The position numbers were made by a program, and so were the translations under genes. Positions 1-8,685 of a stretch of 64,000 nucleotides of DNA are shown piece after piece. The notes under the pieces are model-generated. The model worked only from the letters and a program-made list of their open reading frames with translations. It was not told the origin of the DNA and ran no database searches. Every line of letters starts with the position of its first letter. Position 1 is the stretch's first letter. This stretch comes from Motiliproteus sp036960175 (GTDB taxonomy: Bacteria; Pseudomonadota; Gammaproteobacteria; Pseudomonadales; Balneatricaceae): the NCBI GenBank assembly GCA_036960175.1, contig JBALWH010000005.1:143669-207668 (forward strand), written 5' to 3'.

Positions 1-1
1 C

Positions 2-1720
2 GATGCAGGTGCGCAAAGCACCATTTCGATACTCGTGGTCGCCCCTTGCCCGGACTCTTCTCATCTTATCCATGATTTGCTTCAGAACGAAGATGGCTGC
101 GTCTACCAAGTCAACTGGTGCGCCAGTATCAAAGACGCCTTGACCGAACCCCGTGACCGCCCTCTAGACCTGATATTCCTAGACCATCAGCTCAGCCAAA
201 ACACCCACAAAAACTATCTGGGCAAAGCCCGTCGCAACCGTTTTCCGGTTCCTATCATACTGCTTGGCGATACCGTCGAGATCGAAGAGGAACAATTCCT
301 TATCGATGCCGGAGCTTCTGACTACCTGTCCCTAGATCAGCTGGATCTCTATAACCTTAAGCGCTCCATCCGTTATGCCCGGGATCTGAAAGGGCGTGAA
401 AAACGCATTACAGACTTACTCGACTACGATGAGCTGACTGGCGCGCCCACACGGCAACATTTTTATCGCCGTTTAATGCAGCGCATGGATACCGCCAAAG
501 CTAACGGCCAACAAGTTGGCTTGATGGTATTAAACATTGATGGTTTCAAGCGAATCAACAACTCTCTAGGCCACAGCATCGGCGACAAAACAGTTCAGGA
601 AGTCGTCAGCCGTTTGCAACAGGCATTGAAGCCCGGACAACAGCTAGCTCGTATGAGTGATGATCAGTTCAGCATCAACCTGATCAGCGAAAATGCCCGT
701 GGAGAACTGGAAACCCTGGTGGACCGCATACGCCAGCTGCATCGCATGCCCTATAACCAGCTGGAACGCAAAGTGATGCTTGGCTGCAGTATGGGCTGCG
801 CCGTATATCCGGATTTTGGTCGTAGTCTCGATGAATTAATACGACATGCCGGCACCGCTATGCACCAGGCCAAGAAGGAACGAGGCTGTACCTTTCGCTT
901 CTACAGCGAAGGCCTGGATACCGATACCGCTAACCAGATTGCTCTGGAACCGGAGCTACTCACTGCTCTGCGACGTCAGCAATTCGTGCTCCATTATCAG
1001 CCTCGCATAGATCTCAACACCCTAGAAATTGTCGGAGCTGAAGCCTTAATTCGCTGGCAGCATCCCACACGTGGCCTACTCCACCCCGGTGAGTTTATCC
1101 CCCTGGCGGAGAAAACCGGACTCATCGTTCCAATGGGCTATTGGGTCGTTTACAAAGCCTGTAAAGATCTGGAAGCCATGCAAGCTATGGGGCTGAAACT
1201 GAAACGAGTCGGCATAAACCTATCGTTCCGACAGTTTCAAGATGAGACCCTATTGCCCACTATTCAGCGTTTGATCAGCCATACCAACGTTGACCCCCGC
1301 TGCCTAGAATTCGAACTCACTGAGACCGCCGTTGCCCTTAACGAGCAACACGTTGGTCACTGCATTCGCCAGCTAAGCAAGCTGGGCCTGTCTTTTTCTC
1401 TGGATGATTTCGGTACCGGATACTCCTCTTTTGCACATTTGCAGAAGCTTCCGATCGACACCCTCAAAATCGACCGTTCCTTTATTCGTGGAGTCACTGA
1501 AAACCCAGACGATGCGGAAATTGTGCGGGCCATCATCAATCTGGCGCACAACCTGCGTAAAGATGTGATTGCAGAGGGCGCAGAAACCCCTGAGCAAGTT
1601 GCCTTTCTTAAAGAAAACCAGTGCGACCAGGTACAGGGATTTTACTTCAGCCCAGCGATCAGCTTTGAAGAATTCTGTGAGATGGCCCATCCAAGCCAGC
1701 AAGCGAAAAACATCGCCTGA
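2..1720 (+). CDS. Receiver-GGDEF-EAL protein, probable c-di-GMP phosphodiesterase (5' end outside window)
   Basis: The reading frame stays open to the left edge: codons from position 2 encode a receiver-like first strand (ISILVVAP), so the GTG at 35 is not the real start and the gene is 5' truncated by the window. The N-terminal receiver-like domain keeps an aspartate in LIFLDHQL but has lost the acidic pair (VAPCPD) and the conserved lysine (GASDYLSLD), so normal phosphorylation is doubtful. A degenerate GGDEF domain follows, reading SDDQF. The EAL domain keeps EALIRW, the asparagine of NLS, the glutamate of ELTET, DDFGTGYSS, EGAET and QGF, so it should hydrolyse c-di-GMP. The cyclase half is probably regulatory. 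There is no membrane segment in the visible part, so it is cytosolic. It is convergent with comM. Confidence 0.9.
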   Translation, partial: DAGAQSTISILVVAPCPDSSHLIHDLLQNEDGCVYQVNWCASIKDALTEPRDRPLDLIFLDHQLSQNTHKNYLGKARRNRFPVPIILLGDTVEIEEEQFLIDAGASDYLSLDQLDLYNLKRSIRYARDLKGREKRITDLLDYDELTGAPTRQHFYRRLMQRMDTAKANGQQVGLMVLNIDGFKRINNSLGHSIGDKTVQEVVSRLQQALKPGQQLARMSDDQFSINLISENARGELETLVDRIRQLHRMPYNQLERKVMLGCSMGCAVYPDFGRSLDELIRHAGTAMHQAKKERGCTFRFYSEGLDTDTANQIALEPELLTALRRQQFVLHYQPRIDLNTLEIVGAEALIRWQHPTRGLLHPGEFIPLAEKTGLIVPMGYWVVYKACKDLEAMQAMGLKLKRVGINLSFRQFQDETLLPTIQRLISHTNVDPRCLEFELTETAVALNEQHVGHCIRQLSKLGLSFSLDDFGTGYSSFAHLQKLPIDTLKIDRSFIRGVTENPDDAEIVRAIINLAHNLRKDVIAEGAETPEQVAFLKENQCDQVQGFYFSPAISFEEFCEMAHPSQQAKNIA

Positions 1721-1754
1721 GAAGACCAACCCATAGAGCTGTACTGATTTAGCA

Positions 1755-3272
1755 TCAGCGACGGTCAACCGAAAGACGATCCAGTTTTCGATATCCCAAC
1801 GACTCCATCAAGTGCTGCCGCTCAACCCGTGCCACTCCCTCTAAGTCCGCCAAGGTTCTGGCCACCCGTAATACCCGGTGATAGGCCCGGGCAGAGAGGC
1901 TGAGTCTTTCCATCGCCTGCTCCATCACTTTACGGTCAGCGGCAGCAAGCCCACAATCCTGCTCCAAATCCCGATTAGCCAGCATGCTGTTTACCATACC
2001 CCGGCGTTGATACTGTCTTTGCCGCGCGGCATCAACCCTTTCACGTACTTGCCGAGATGGCGTTTCATGGTGAGATTCTGCTGTGAGTTCCTGAAATTTC
2101 AACGCCGGCACTTCCACATGCATGTCCAGCCGGTCCAGCAGCGGACCGGATATCCGGCTCTGGTATCGCCGAACCTGATCCGGGCCACAATGACAGCGAC
2201 CGCTGGCATCACCAAAGTAACCGCAGGGACAGGGATTCATCGCCGCGATCAGCTGAAAACGTGCCGGATATGTCACTTGCCGGGCAGCTCTGGAGATACA
2301 TATTTGCCCAGATTCCAGGGGCTCACGGAGCACTTCCAGCACCCGCCGGTCGAATTCTGGCAGTTCATCGAGAAACAACACTCCTTGATGAGCAAGGGAT
2401 ATCTCACCTGGTTTTGGGGAACTACCTCCACCCACCAGGGCCACACCAGAAGCAGTGTGATGCGGCGCTCGGAAGGGACGCCGTCTCTGCTCATGGGCAT
2501 TTTCAGGCTGCCCAGACACTGACCTGATCGCCGCTACCTGCAACCACTCATCTTGCGCCAAGCAGGGCAACAACCCCGGTAGACGGCTGGCCAGCATGGT
2601 TTTTCCACTACCAGGAGGCCCAACGAACAACAGCGAATGCTGGCCAGCCGCCGCTACCTCCAGTGCCCGTTTGGCGTATGGCTGTCCTCTCACATCAGCC
2701 AGATCAAGCCCCGTATTATTGTCTACAGGTACGGGGGCAGGTATTTCCAGCGGCAGCTGCGTCTGCCCCAGCAAATGAGCGCACAGGACTAGCAGATGAT
2801 CCACGCCCAGTATTCGAGCGTTATCAACCATTGCCGCCGTTGAAGCATTCGCCTTAGGTACGACAAGCGTCCGCTGCAGTTTACTAGCTCCTATAGATGC
2901 CGCGATACTTCCTGGCACCTGACGAACTTCACCCGATAACGCCAGCTCACCAATAATTTCCAATTGTTCCAGCCCGGCAACGGGAAGCTGGCCCGACGCG
3001 CAAAGGATTCCCACAGCAATAGCCAGGTCATAACGCCCTCCCTCTTTAGGAAGGTCTGCAGGGGCAAGATTGACGGTAATTCGTCTTAAGGGATACTCGA
3101 ACTGAGCATTAATGATGGCGCTACGGACACGATCTTTACTTTCTTTAACCGCAGTTTCAGGCAATCCAACAATGGATAACCCCGGCAGACCGTTGGTAAT
3201 GTGCACCTCAACGGTAACTTCAGGTGCTTCAATTCCGAGCAATGCCCGACTACGAACCACGGCGAGAGTCAT
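1755..3272 (-). CDS. comM: ComM/YifB family Mg-chelatase-like AAA+ ATPase
   Basis: 505 residues, the normal length for YifB/ComM. The N-terminal Lon-like segment starts TLAVVRSRALLGIEA and contains the family's GLPGLSIVGLPE. The AAA+ domain has Walker A GPPGSGKTM near residue 217 and a Walker B-like LFLDELPEF, followed by the cysteine-containing MNPCPCGYFGD. ComM is a hexameric helicase that promotes branch migration during natural transformation in Vibrio and Haemophilus; the family is also widespread in bacteria not known to be competent. The start is the ATG at 3272. It lies downstream of ubiK on the same strand with a 192-bp gap that contains a GC hairpin (3439-3455) lacking a T-run. Confidence 0.95.
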   Translation of the reverse strand: MTLAVVRSRALLGIEAPEVTVEVHITNGLPGLSIVGLPETAVKESKDRVRSAIINAQFEYPLRRITVNLAPADLPKEGGRYDLAIAVGILCASGQLPVAGLEQLEIIGELALSGEVRQVPGSIAASIGASKLQRTLVVPKANASTAAMVDNARILGVDHLLVLCAHLLGQTQLPLEIPAPVPVDNNTGLDLADVRGQPYAKRALEVAAAGQHSLLFVGPPGSGKTMLASRLPGLLPCLAQDEWLQVAAIRSVSGQPENAHEQRRRPFRAPHHTASGVALVGGGSSPKPGEISLAHQGVLFLDELPEFDRRVLEVLREPLESGQICISRAARQVTYPARFQLIAAMNPCPCGYFGDASGRCHCGPDQVRRYQSRISGPLLDRLDMHVEVPALKFQELTAESHHETPSRQVRERVDAARQRQYQRRGMVNSMLANRDLEQDCGLAAADRKVMEQAMERLSLSARAYHRVLRVARTLADLEGVARVERQHLMESLGYRKLDRLSVDRR

Positions 3273-3464
3273 AGATTACCTTCCTTGGCAAAAAGAGAAC
3301 GATCAACTCTCTAGAACAGGATGTCATCTGGGCAAAGCCACTAGATGATCCATTTAAGAAAGCTAAGGACAAGCAATCCGTGCTCGCCCTAAATTAAAGC
3401 ATGTTACTCATGAAGATAGCATAGTAGATAGCTTTATCCCCGACTCAGGGTCGGGTAATTCGGC

Positions 3465-3743
3465 TCAGCTATCCTGAGTACCCGCATCGTCGCTATGCTC
3501 CTGTAGTGACTGCTCTAAGGCTGCCACTTTTTTCTCCAGCGCTTCCACCAAGGTACGGGTACGCAGCAGCACTTCCTGCTGAGTATCGAATTCTTCTCTG
3601 GTTACCAGATCCAGTCGAGAAAATGCACTCTGAAGAACCTGATTAGCACCACGCTTAAGCTCTTCCTGAGTTTTCTGCGGACCTTCACCAAACAGCTGCG
3701 ACAACTGTTCATTAAGGCCTTCTAATAGCTTGGGAGCGATCAT
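3465..3743 (-). CDS. ubiK: UbiK/YqiC family accessory factor (BMFP domain)
   Basis: 92 residues beginning MIAPKLLEGLNEQL, typical of the UbiK (YqiC) family, with an amphipathic N-terminal half and a C-terminal coiled coil (roughly residues 50-80, LVTREEFDTQQEVLLRTR). UbiK is an accessory factor for ubiquinone biosynthesis under aerobic conditions and interacts with UbiJ and lipids. The start at 3743 is preferred over the upstream in-frame codon at 3824 because an AGGAAA ribosome site sits just upstream and the family begins with this sequence. The upstream region is shared with the divergent glnK gene. Confidence 0.9.
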   Translation of the reverse strand: MIAPKLLEGLNEQLSQLFGEGPQKTQEELKRGANQVLQSAFSRLDLVTREEFDTQQEVLLRTRTLVEALEKKVAALEQSLQEHSDDAGTQDS

Positions 3744-3833
3744 AAATAGTTTCCTGTCCGTTAGCTTTAATGGCGGCAATTCTAACACGACAGCACCCAT
3801 ATATCGGAGCGGATATTCACGCACCAGAATTGA

Positions 3834-3848
3834 GCACCATTGTGGTGC
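3834..3848. promoter_or_regulatory. NtrC-like binding palindrome
   Basis: GCACCATTGTGGTGC is a perfect dyad with the GCAC...GTGC arms of NtrC (GlnG) sites. It lies about 120 bp upstream of the sigma54 promoter of glnK, a normal enhancer distance. A further half-site GCACCA occurs at 3821-3826. The inference is activation of glnK-amtB under nitrogen limitation. The site also falls just upstream of the divergent ubiK. Confidence 0.75.
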
Positions 3849-3964
3849 GTACAGCGATAGGCCGCATTATTTTCGTGCCTGCCCAACCTTCGTCGAAGGT
3901 TATTAAATTCTAACAAATCATAAAAAACACACTATCTGATTGTTTTAACAGGCATTTATTACTT

Positions 3965-3980
3965 TGGCACAACAGGTGCA
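3965..3980 (+). promoter_or_regulatory. Sigma54 (-24/-12) promoter of glnK-amtB
   Basis: TGGCACAACAGGTGCA has the GG (3966-3967), ten-base spacing and GC (3978-3979) of a sigma54 promoter, with a near-consensus TGGCAC -24 element. The start of transcription would lie near 3990, leaving a leader of about 70 bases before the glnK ATG. Confidence 0.8.
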
Positions 3981-4060
3981 TTAAGCCAGTGCATAGGGGA
4001 CTGGTATGCGACCCACTTTAGAGAAGCAACCGGACACTGGTAAACATCGGGAGAACACCA

Positions 4061-4399
4061 ATGAAACTTATATCGGCTGTTATCAAGCCTTTCAAATTGG
4101 ACGATGTGCGTGAAGCACTGTCCGAGATTGGAGTACAAGGCATCACCGTCACAGAAGTGAAAGGCTTCGGTCGCCAGAAAGGCCATACCGAACTCTATCG
4201 CGGTGCTGAATACGTGGTGGACTTCCTTCCTAAGGTCAAGCTTGAAGCCGCGGTTGCTGATGAAATCGTTGACCAGGTTATCGAATCAATCTCCAAGACC
4301 GCCAATACCGGGAAAATCGGTGATGGCAAGATCTTCGTTACCAGCCTAGAGCAGGCCGTTCGAATCCGTACTGGTGAAACCGGCGATAACGCGCTCTAA
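4061..4399 (+). CDS. glnK: Nitrogen regulatory PII protein GlnK (first copy)
   Basis: 112 residues, PII family. The T-loop holds the uridylylation tyrosine in TELYRGAEY, and the ATP-binding region TGKIGDGKIF is intact. As a trimer it senses 2-oxoglutarate, ATP and ADP and, when deuridylylated, plugs the ammonium channel AmtB. It sits 82 bp upstream of amtB in the classic glnK-amtB arrangement behind a sigma54 promoter and NtrC-like site, so it should be induced by nitrogen limitation. A GGGAGAA ribosome site precedes the ATG. A close paralogue follows amtB. GlnK rather than GlnB is favoured by context; the residue after VV is D (VVDFLPKV). Confidence 0.95.
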   Translation: MKLISAVIKPFKLDDVREALSEIGVQGITVTEVKGFGRQKGHTELYRGAEYVVDFLPKVKLEAAVADEIVDQVIESISKTANTGKIGDGKIFVTSLEQAVRIRTGETGDNAL

Positions 4400-4481
4400 G
4401 CGCTGTCTTCACCGATCTAATTTAAGTTAAAAACTTTCAACGAAGCTTCTTACTGAAGTAGGGGCTATCGGAGGAGAAACA

Positions 4482-5741
4482 ATGGAAAACCAAATTTTTG
4501 AATTGCAGTATGCAATGGACACCTTTTATTTCTTGGTGTGCGGTGCATTAGTTATGTGGATGGCCGCTGGCTTTGCCATGCTGGAAGCTGGCCTGGTTCG
4601 CTCCAAAAACACCACTGAAATTCTCACCAAGAACGTAGCGCTGTTTGCTATCTCTTGCATTATGTATCTGGTCGTCGGTTATGAACTGATGTACGGCGGC
4701 GGCATATTCCTCTCTGGCATCGAGGCTGTTGATGTTGACCAGGTGCTGGCCGACTCTAAAGAAGCGGGCTTTGGTGGCGATTCGGTCTACTCTGGTGCGT
4801 CTGACTTCTTCTTCCAGGTGGTATTCGTAGCTACCGCGATGTCGATTGTCTCTGGTGCCGTTGCCGAGCGCATGAAACTTTGGGCATTCCTGGCCTTTGC
4901 CGTAGTGATGACCGGTGTTATCTACCCAATGGAAGGCTCCTGGACCTGGAACGGCGCCGACGTTTTCGGCCTGTTCAACCTGGGCGACCTCGGATTTTCT
5001 GACTTCGCTGGTTCCGGTATCGTCCACATGGCTGGTGCATCTGCTGCCTTGGCTGGCGTACTGCTACTGGGTGCTCGTAAGGGTAAATACGGCCCGGACG
5101 GTACTGTTAATGCAATTACTGGTGCTAACCTGCCGATGGCAACCTTGGGTACTTTCATCCTGTGGATGGGCTGGTTCGGATTCAACGGCGGTTCGGTACT
5201 GAAGCTAGGAGATATCTCTAGTGCTCACTCCGTTGCCATGGTATTCCTGAACACTAACGCCGCAGCTGCCGGTGGCGGTATTGCCGCGCTAATCACCGCT
5301 CGCCTACTGTTCGGCAAGGCTGATTTGACCATGCTGTTGAACGGCGCCCTGGCCGGTCTGGTAGCGATCACTGCTGAGCCTTCTACTCCTACGGCTCTGC
5401 AAGCAACATTGTTCGGCGCTGTCGGCGGCGTACTGGTGGTCTTCTCCATCATCACTCTGGATAAGCTGAGAATTGATGATCCTGTCGGCGCCATCTCTGT
5501 GCACGGCGTCTGCGGTCTGCTGGGTCTGCTGCTGGTACCTTTAACCAACGATGCTTCTAGCTTCAGCGGTCAGCTGATCGGTGCTGCCACTATCTTCATC
5601 TGGGTATTCGGATTCAGCCTGGTCGTCTGGGCTATCCTGAAAGCAGTCATGGGAATCCGCGTCACCGAAGAGGAAGAGTACGAAGGTGTTGATATCGCCG
5701 AATGCGGTATGGAAGCCTACCCTGAATTCACTAAATCCTAA
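4482..5741 (+). CDS. amtB: Ammonium transporter AmtB
   Basis: 419 residues with about eleven membrane segments. It carries the family signature DFAGSGIVHMAGASAAL with the first pore histidine, and ISVHGVCGLLG with the second. It conducts ammonium across the inner membrane and is blocked by GlnK. No cleavable signal peptide is evident at the N terminus (MENQIFELQYAMD leads straight into the first segment), unlike E. coli AmtB. The acidic C-terminal tail (EEEEYEGVDIAECG) resembles the cytosolic tail that contacts GlnK. The ATG at 4482 is preceded by GGAGGAG. A UUCG-capped terminator follows the stop. Confidence 0.96.
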   Translation: MENQIFELQYAMDTFYFLVCGALVMWMAAGFAMLEAGLVRSKNTTEILTKNVALFAISCIMYLVVGYELMYGGGIFLSGIEAVDVDQVLADSKEAGFGGDSVYSGASDFFFQVVFVATAMSIVSGAVAERMKLWAFLAFAVVMTGVIYPMEGSWTWNGADVFGLFNLGDLGFSDFAGSGIVHMAGASAALAGVLLLGARKGKYGPDGTVNAITGANLPMATLGTFILWMGWFGFNGGSVLKLGDISSAHSVAMVFLNTNAAAAGGGIAALITARLLFGKADLTMLLNGALAGLVAITAEPSTPTALQATLFGAVGGVLVVFSIITLDKLRIDDPVGAISVHGVCGLLGLLLVPLTNDASSFSGQLIGAATIFIWVFGFSLVVWAILKAVMGIRVTEEEEYEGVDIAECGMEAYPEFTKS

Positions 5742-5770
5742 TACCGATTGTTCACCGATCGCTAAGGATA

Positions 5771-5797
5771 AAGGGTACCTTCGGGTACCCTTTTTTA
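5771..5797 (+). terminator. Rho-independent terminator after amtB
   Basis: Stem AAGGGTACC / GGTACCCTT closed by a TTCG tetraloop and followed by TTTTTT. It ends the glnK-amtB transcript and implies that the second glnK has its own promoter or is read only by readthrough. Confidence 0.9.
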
Positions 5798-5905
5798 TTT
5801 CTGAGCAACCACGATTGTTTCAATTTGAACTTCTATAGCGAGCAGTCAGCGGATTACGCTATCGATACCAAAAATGCGTTATACTAAGTCACACATTCTA
5901 TTTAT

Positions 5906-5950
5906 GCTTACGGTATCTCCTTGATATTGCTAGGTTAGTTACCCGTAAGC
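5906..5950 (+). promoter_or_regulatory. Leader stem-loop upstream of second glnK
   Basis: GCTTACGG (5906-5913) and CCGTAAGC (5943-5950) form a perfect 8-bp stem around a 29-base loop, 32 bases before the second glnK ATG. A -10-like TATACT lies at 5879-5884, about 20 bases upstream, so the stem would fall inside a short leader. No sigma54 element is visible here, in contrast to the first glnK. Its function is unknown. Confidence 0.4.
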
Positions 5951-5982
5951 TGATAAATAAAGACCTATATAGGAGATAGAGC

Positions 5983-6321
5983 ATGAAACTGGTCACAGCA
6001 GTTATTAAGCCTTTTAAGCTCGACGATGTACGTGAAGCGCTTTCAGAGATTGGCATTCAGGGCATCACTGTCACCGAAGTAAAAGGCTTTGGGCGCCAGA
6101 AAGGTCATACCGAACTCTACCGGGGCGCTGAATACGTGGTAGATTTTTTGCCAAAAGTAAAAATCGAAGCCGCTGTTGACGACATAGTGGTGGACCAGGT
6201 TATCGAGTCGATTAGCAACTCTGCCAACACCGGAAAAATCGGTGACGGTAAAATCTTCGTCACCAACCTGGAGCAGGTCGTTCGCATCCGCACCGGCGAA
6301 ACTGGCACCGACGCACTTTAA
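5983..6321 (+). CDS. glnK: Nitrogen regulatory PII protein GlnK (second copy)
   Basis: 112 residues, about 87% identical by eye to the copy at 4061-4399. The T-loop tyrosine region (TELYRGAEY) and the nucleotide-binding loop are unchanged. Differences cluster after the T-loop (KIEAAVDDIVVDQ against KLEAAVADEIVDQ) and at the C terminus (TGTDAL against TGDNAL). The ATG at 5983 has an AGGAGA ribosome site. It is separated from amtB by a terminator and has its own structured leader and its own terminator, so the two PII copies are probably expressed under different conditions. Confidence 0.93.
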   Translation: MKLVTAVIKPFKLDDVREALSEIGIQGITVTEVKGFGRQKGHTELYRGAEYVVDFLPKVKIEAAVDDIVVDQVIESISNSANTGKIGDGKIFVTNLEQVVRIRTGETGTDAL

Positions 6322-6354
6322 CACCAAGCTTTAACGGACTTGGTTTAACAAAAG

Positions 6355-6377
6355 AAAGCACCTACGGGTGCTTTTTT
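6355..6377 (+). terminator. Rho-independent terminator after second glnK
   Basis: Stem AAAGCACC / GGTGCTTT around a four-base loop TACG, followed by TTTT. Confidence 0.88.
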
Positions 6378-6566
6378 ATTGCCTGCAACACCCTCTACAC
6401 CTTGTAATCCGCCTCTAAAAATAGCTTTCTGCACTATCAACTACACTTACAGCGATGGGGCTTTACGTCAAATAACGATACTGTAAGGGCCAATGTTTCA
6501 ACGACTTCGGGGCTAATTTTGGTGGTTCTCAGTTTTTAGAGGCTGCCATTCAGGGCGAGGATTGCT

Positions 6567-7586
6567 ATGAATATTATTCGACCGATAACCGCGAACGACA
6601 TCGATATCCTGGCTGACATAGCGGAACAGAGCGGCCCTGGGTTCACCTCCCTTCCCCATAGCCCTGATCTACTGATACAAAAAATTGAGCGTTCCATCTC
6701 GTCCTTTAAACAGGAAGTCAGTATCGCCGGCGAGCAAAGCTATCTGTTTGTACTGGAAGACACGGAGCAGCAGAAAGTCATAGGTACCTGCGGCATCGAA
6801 GCGGCAGTAGGCACCCGCGACCCTTGGTACCACTATCGTATCGGCACCATCGTGCACGCCTCTCGAGAACTGCAGGTACATAATCGCTTTAAGACCCTCT
6901 ACCTGTGTAATGACTACACCGGCCACTCTGAGGTCTGCACCTTATACCTCGACCCTGAGTACCGCCATAGCAAAAACGGCACCCTGCTATCCAAATCCCG
7001 GTTTATGTTTATGGCCGAATACCCGGAGCGTTTTAACCATCGGGTCATTGCCGAGATGCGCGGCGTATCCAACGATAACGGCGTCAGTCCATTTTGGGAG
7101 GGGTTGGGAAAGCGCTTCTTCTCAATGGAATTTTCAGAAGCCGATTACCTCACCGGGATCGGTAACAAATCATTTATCGCTGAGTTGATGCCCAAGCACT
7201 CGATATACATCCACCTATTACCGCCATCAGCCCAGTCGGTCATTGGCCAGGTACATACCAACACCCAACCGGCCCGAAAAATACTGGAAGACGAAGGCTT
7301 CCGCTTCGAAGGCTACATCGATATCTTTGATGGCGGACCGACGCTGGTCAGTAAAGTCAGCGACGTTCGTTCGATCCGTCACAGCCGCTATTACAAGGTT
7401 AGGGTGACAACGTCTGAACAAGCTCCACAGCTGTGCTTAGCCAGCAATACCAGTCTCGAAGATTTCCGCTGCACCTTGGCACCATTGCCGATAGAACCAC
7501 AGGGGAGTGTATTTCTAACGCCCTTGCAAGCGGACGCGTTACGGGTGAAAGAAGGCGGCAGCTTGAGAGTACGGATACTCCAGTAG
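6567..7586 (+). CDS. Arginine N-succinyltransferase family protein (AstA/AruFG-like)
   Basis: 339 residues, full length for the AstA/AruF/AruG family. It starts MNIIRPITANDIDILADIA, as family members do, followed by a GNAT-like fold (VIGTCGIEAAVG, CTLYLDPEYRHSKNG). The C-terminal half matches family patterns such as VHTNTQPARKILEDEGF and IDIFDGGPTL. The reaction is succinyl-CoA plus arginine to succinylarginine, the first step of the AST catabolic pathway. None of astBCDE is in the window, so this is a solitary copy; a related acyl acceptor is possible. The neighbouring glnK-amtB genes fit a nitrogen-scavenging context. The ATG at 6567 is preceded by GGCGAGG. Confidence 0.88.
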   Translation: MNIIRPITANDIDILADIAEQSGPGFTSLPHSPDLLIQKIERSISSFKQEVSIAGEQSYLFVLEDTEQQKVIGTCGIEAAVGTRDPWYHYRIGTIVHASRELQVHNRFKTLYLCNDYTGHSEVCTLYLDPEYRHSKNGTLLSKSRFMFMAEYPERFNHRVIAEMRGVSNDNGVSPFWEGLGKRFFSMEFSEADYLTGIGNKSFIAELMPKHSIYIHLLPPSAQSVIGQVHTNTQPARKILEDEGFRFEGYIDIFDGGPTLVSKVSDVRSIRHSRYYKVRVTTSEQAPQLCLASNTSLEDFRCTLAPLPIEPQGSVFLTPLQADALRVKEGGSLRVRILQ

Positions 7587-7644
7587 CTTGCGCGAGCTAG
7601 GCATAAAGACCATTCACAGCGCCTCTCATAGCGCCTGTTTGACG

Positions 7645-8685
7645 CTACAACCAAACATCCAATTGCTGCCGATAGCGGTCAATATCACCGAATGTCTGAG
7701 CAACCCAATCTCGATCGTAATAGCTGTCCAGATAGCGCTCACCGCCATCGCACATCAGAGTCACAATGGAACCGCTCTGACCACTCTGCTGTAACTCTCC
7801 TGCCAGAGCCAACGCGCCCCACAGGTTGGTGCCGGTAGACGCACCGGCTTTGCGCCCTATGCGCTGTTCTAACCAATGGATACTGGCGATACTGGCGCCA
7901 TCATCCACTTTAAGCATGCGATCGATCACCGCGGGCTGGAATGAGGCTTCGACTCTGGGTCGGCCTATGCCCTCGATGCGACTGCCCAGCTCAGAGCAGA
8001 GCTGAGTGTCGCCACTGACGTAGCTGTCGTAGAACACCGAATTTTCGGGGTCTACCACCATCAACTCAGTGTCATAGCCTTTGTAGCGGATATAGCGCCC
8101 CAAGGTTGCCGATGTTCCCCCTGTTCCTGCACTCATCACGATGGCGCGTGGCACCGGGTAAGGTTCGTTTTCCATCTGCTGGAAGATGCTTTCAGCTATG
8201 TTATTGTTTCCGCGCCAGTCGGTTGCTCGTTCAGCATAGGTAAACTGGTCCATAAAGTAGCCATCTAGGGCGTCGGCCAACGCTACCGACGCAGCATCCA
8301 TCTCAGTGGCTGAATCGACAAAATGACAGCGGCCACCGTAGAGTTCTATTTGCCGAATTTTACTGCGAGCGGTTGAGCGCGGCATCACCGCAACAAAGGG
8401 CACCCCGATCATACGGGCAAAATAAGCCTCTGAAACCGCCGTACTACCTGATGAGGCCTCCACCACTGTCGTGCTTTGCTGGATTTTGCCGTTACACAAT
8501 GCATATAAGAACAACGACCGCGCCAGGCGATGCTTCAGACTACCGGTAGGATGAGTGCTCTCATCCTTAAGATACAAATCAATCGATGTCAGCCCCGGCA
8601 ATTCCAGTTTAATCAGATGAGTGTCTGCTGAACGCTGAAAATCTGCGGATATCTTATTGATCGATTCCCTAAGCCATTGCCTCAT
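7645..8685 (-). CDS. PLP-dependent cysteine synthase-like enzyme (probable cysteine-degrading beta-family enzyme)
   Basis: 346 residues, fold-type II PLP enzyme. The PLP lysine is in PTGSLKHR, the substrate or phosphate loop in EASSGSTAVSE, and the cofactor glycine loop in SAGTGGTSAT. It resembles cysteine synthase/CBS-family enzymes found in Pseudomonas and relatives beside an Lrp/AsnC regulator; such pairs are linked with cysteine breakdown, by analogy with the DecR/CyuR-controlled cysteine desulfidase system. The divergent Lrp gene at 8850 fits this. It could instead act on another beta-substituted amino acid. The start is the ATG at 8685 with GAGGTAA upstream. Confidence 0.82.
   Translation of the reverse strand: MRQWLRESINKISADFQRSADTHLIKLELPGLTSIDLYLKDESTHPTGSLKHRLARSLFLYALCNGKIQQSTTVVEASSGSTAVSEAYFARMIGVPFVAVMPRSTARSKIRQIELYGGRCHFVDSATEMDAASVALADALDGYFMDQFTYAERATDWRGNNNIAESIFQQMENEPYPVPRAIVMSAGTGGTSATLGRYIRYKGYDTELMVVDPENSVFYDSYVSGDTQLCSELGSRIEGIGRPRVEASFQPAVIDRMLKVDDGASIASIHWLEQRIGRKAGASTGTNLWGALALAGELQQSGQSGSIVTLMCDGGERYLDSYYDRDWVAQTFGDIDRYRQQLDVWL

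Noticed and set aside
3439..3455. Terminator between ubiK and comM
   Set aside because: The CCCGAC/GTCGGG stem is only six pairs and is not followed by a T-run on either strand.
5800..5982. Sigma54 promoter for the second glnK
   Set aside because: No GG-N10-GC element with a reasonable TGGCAC context was found.
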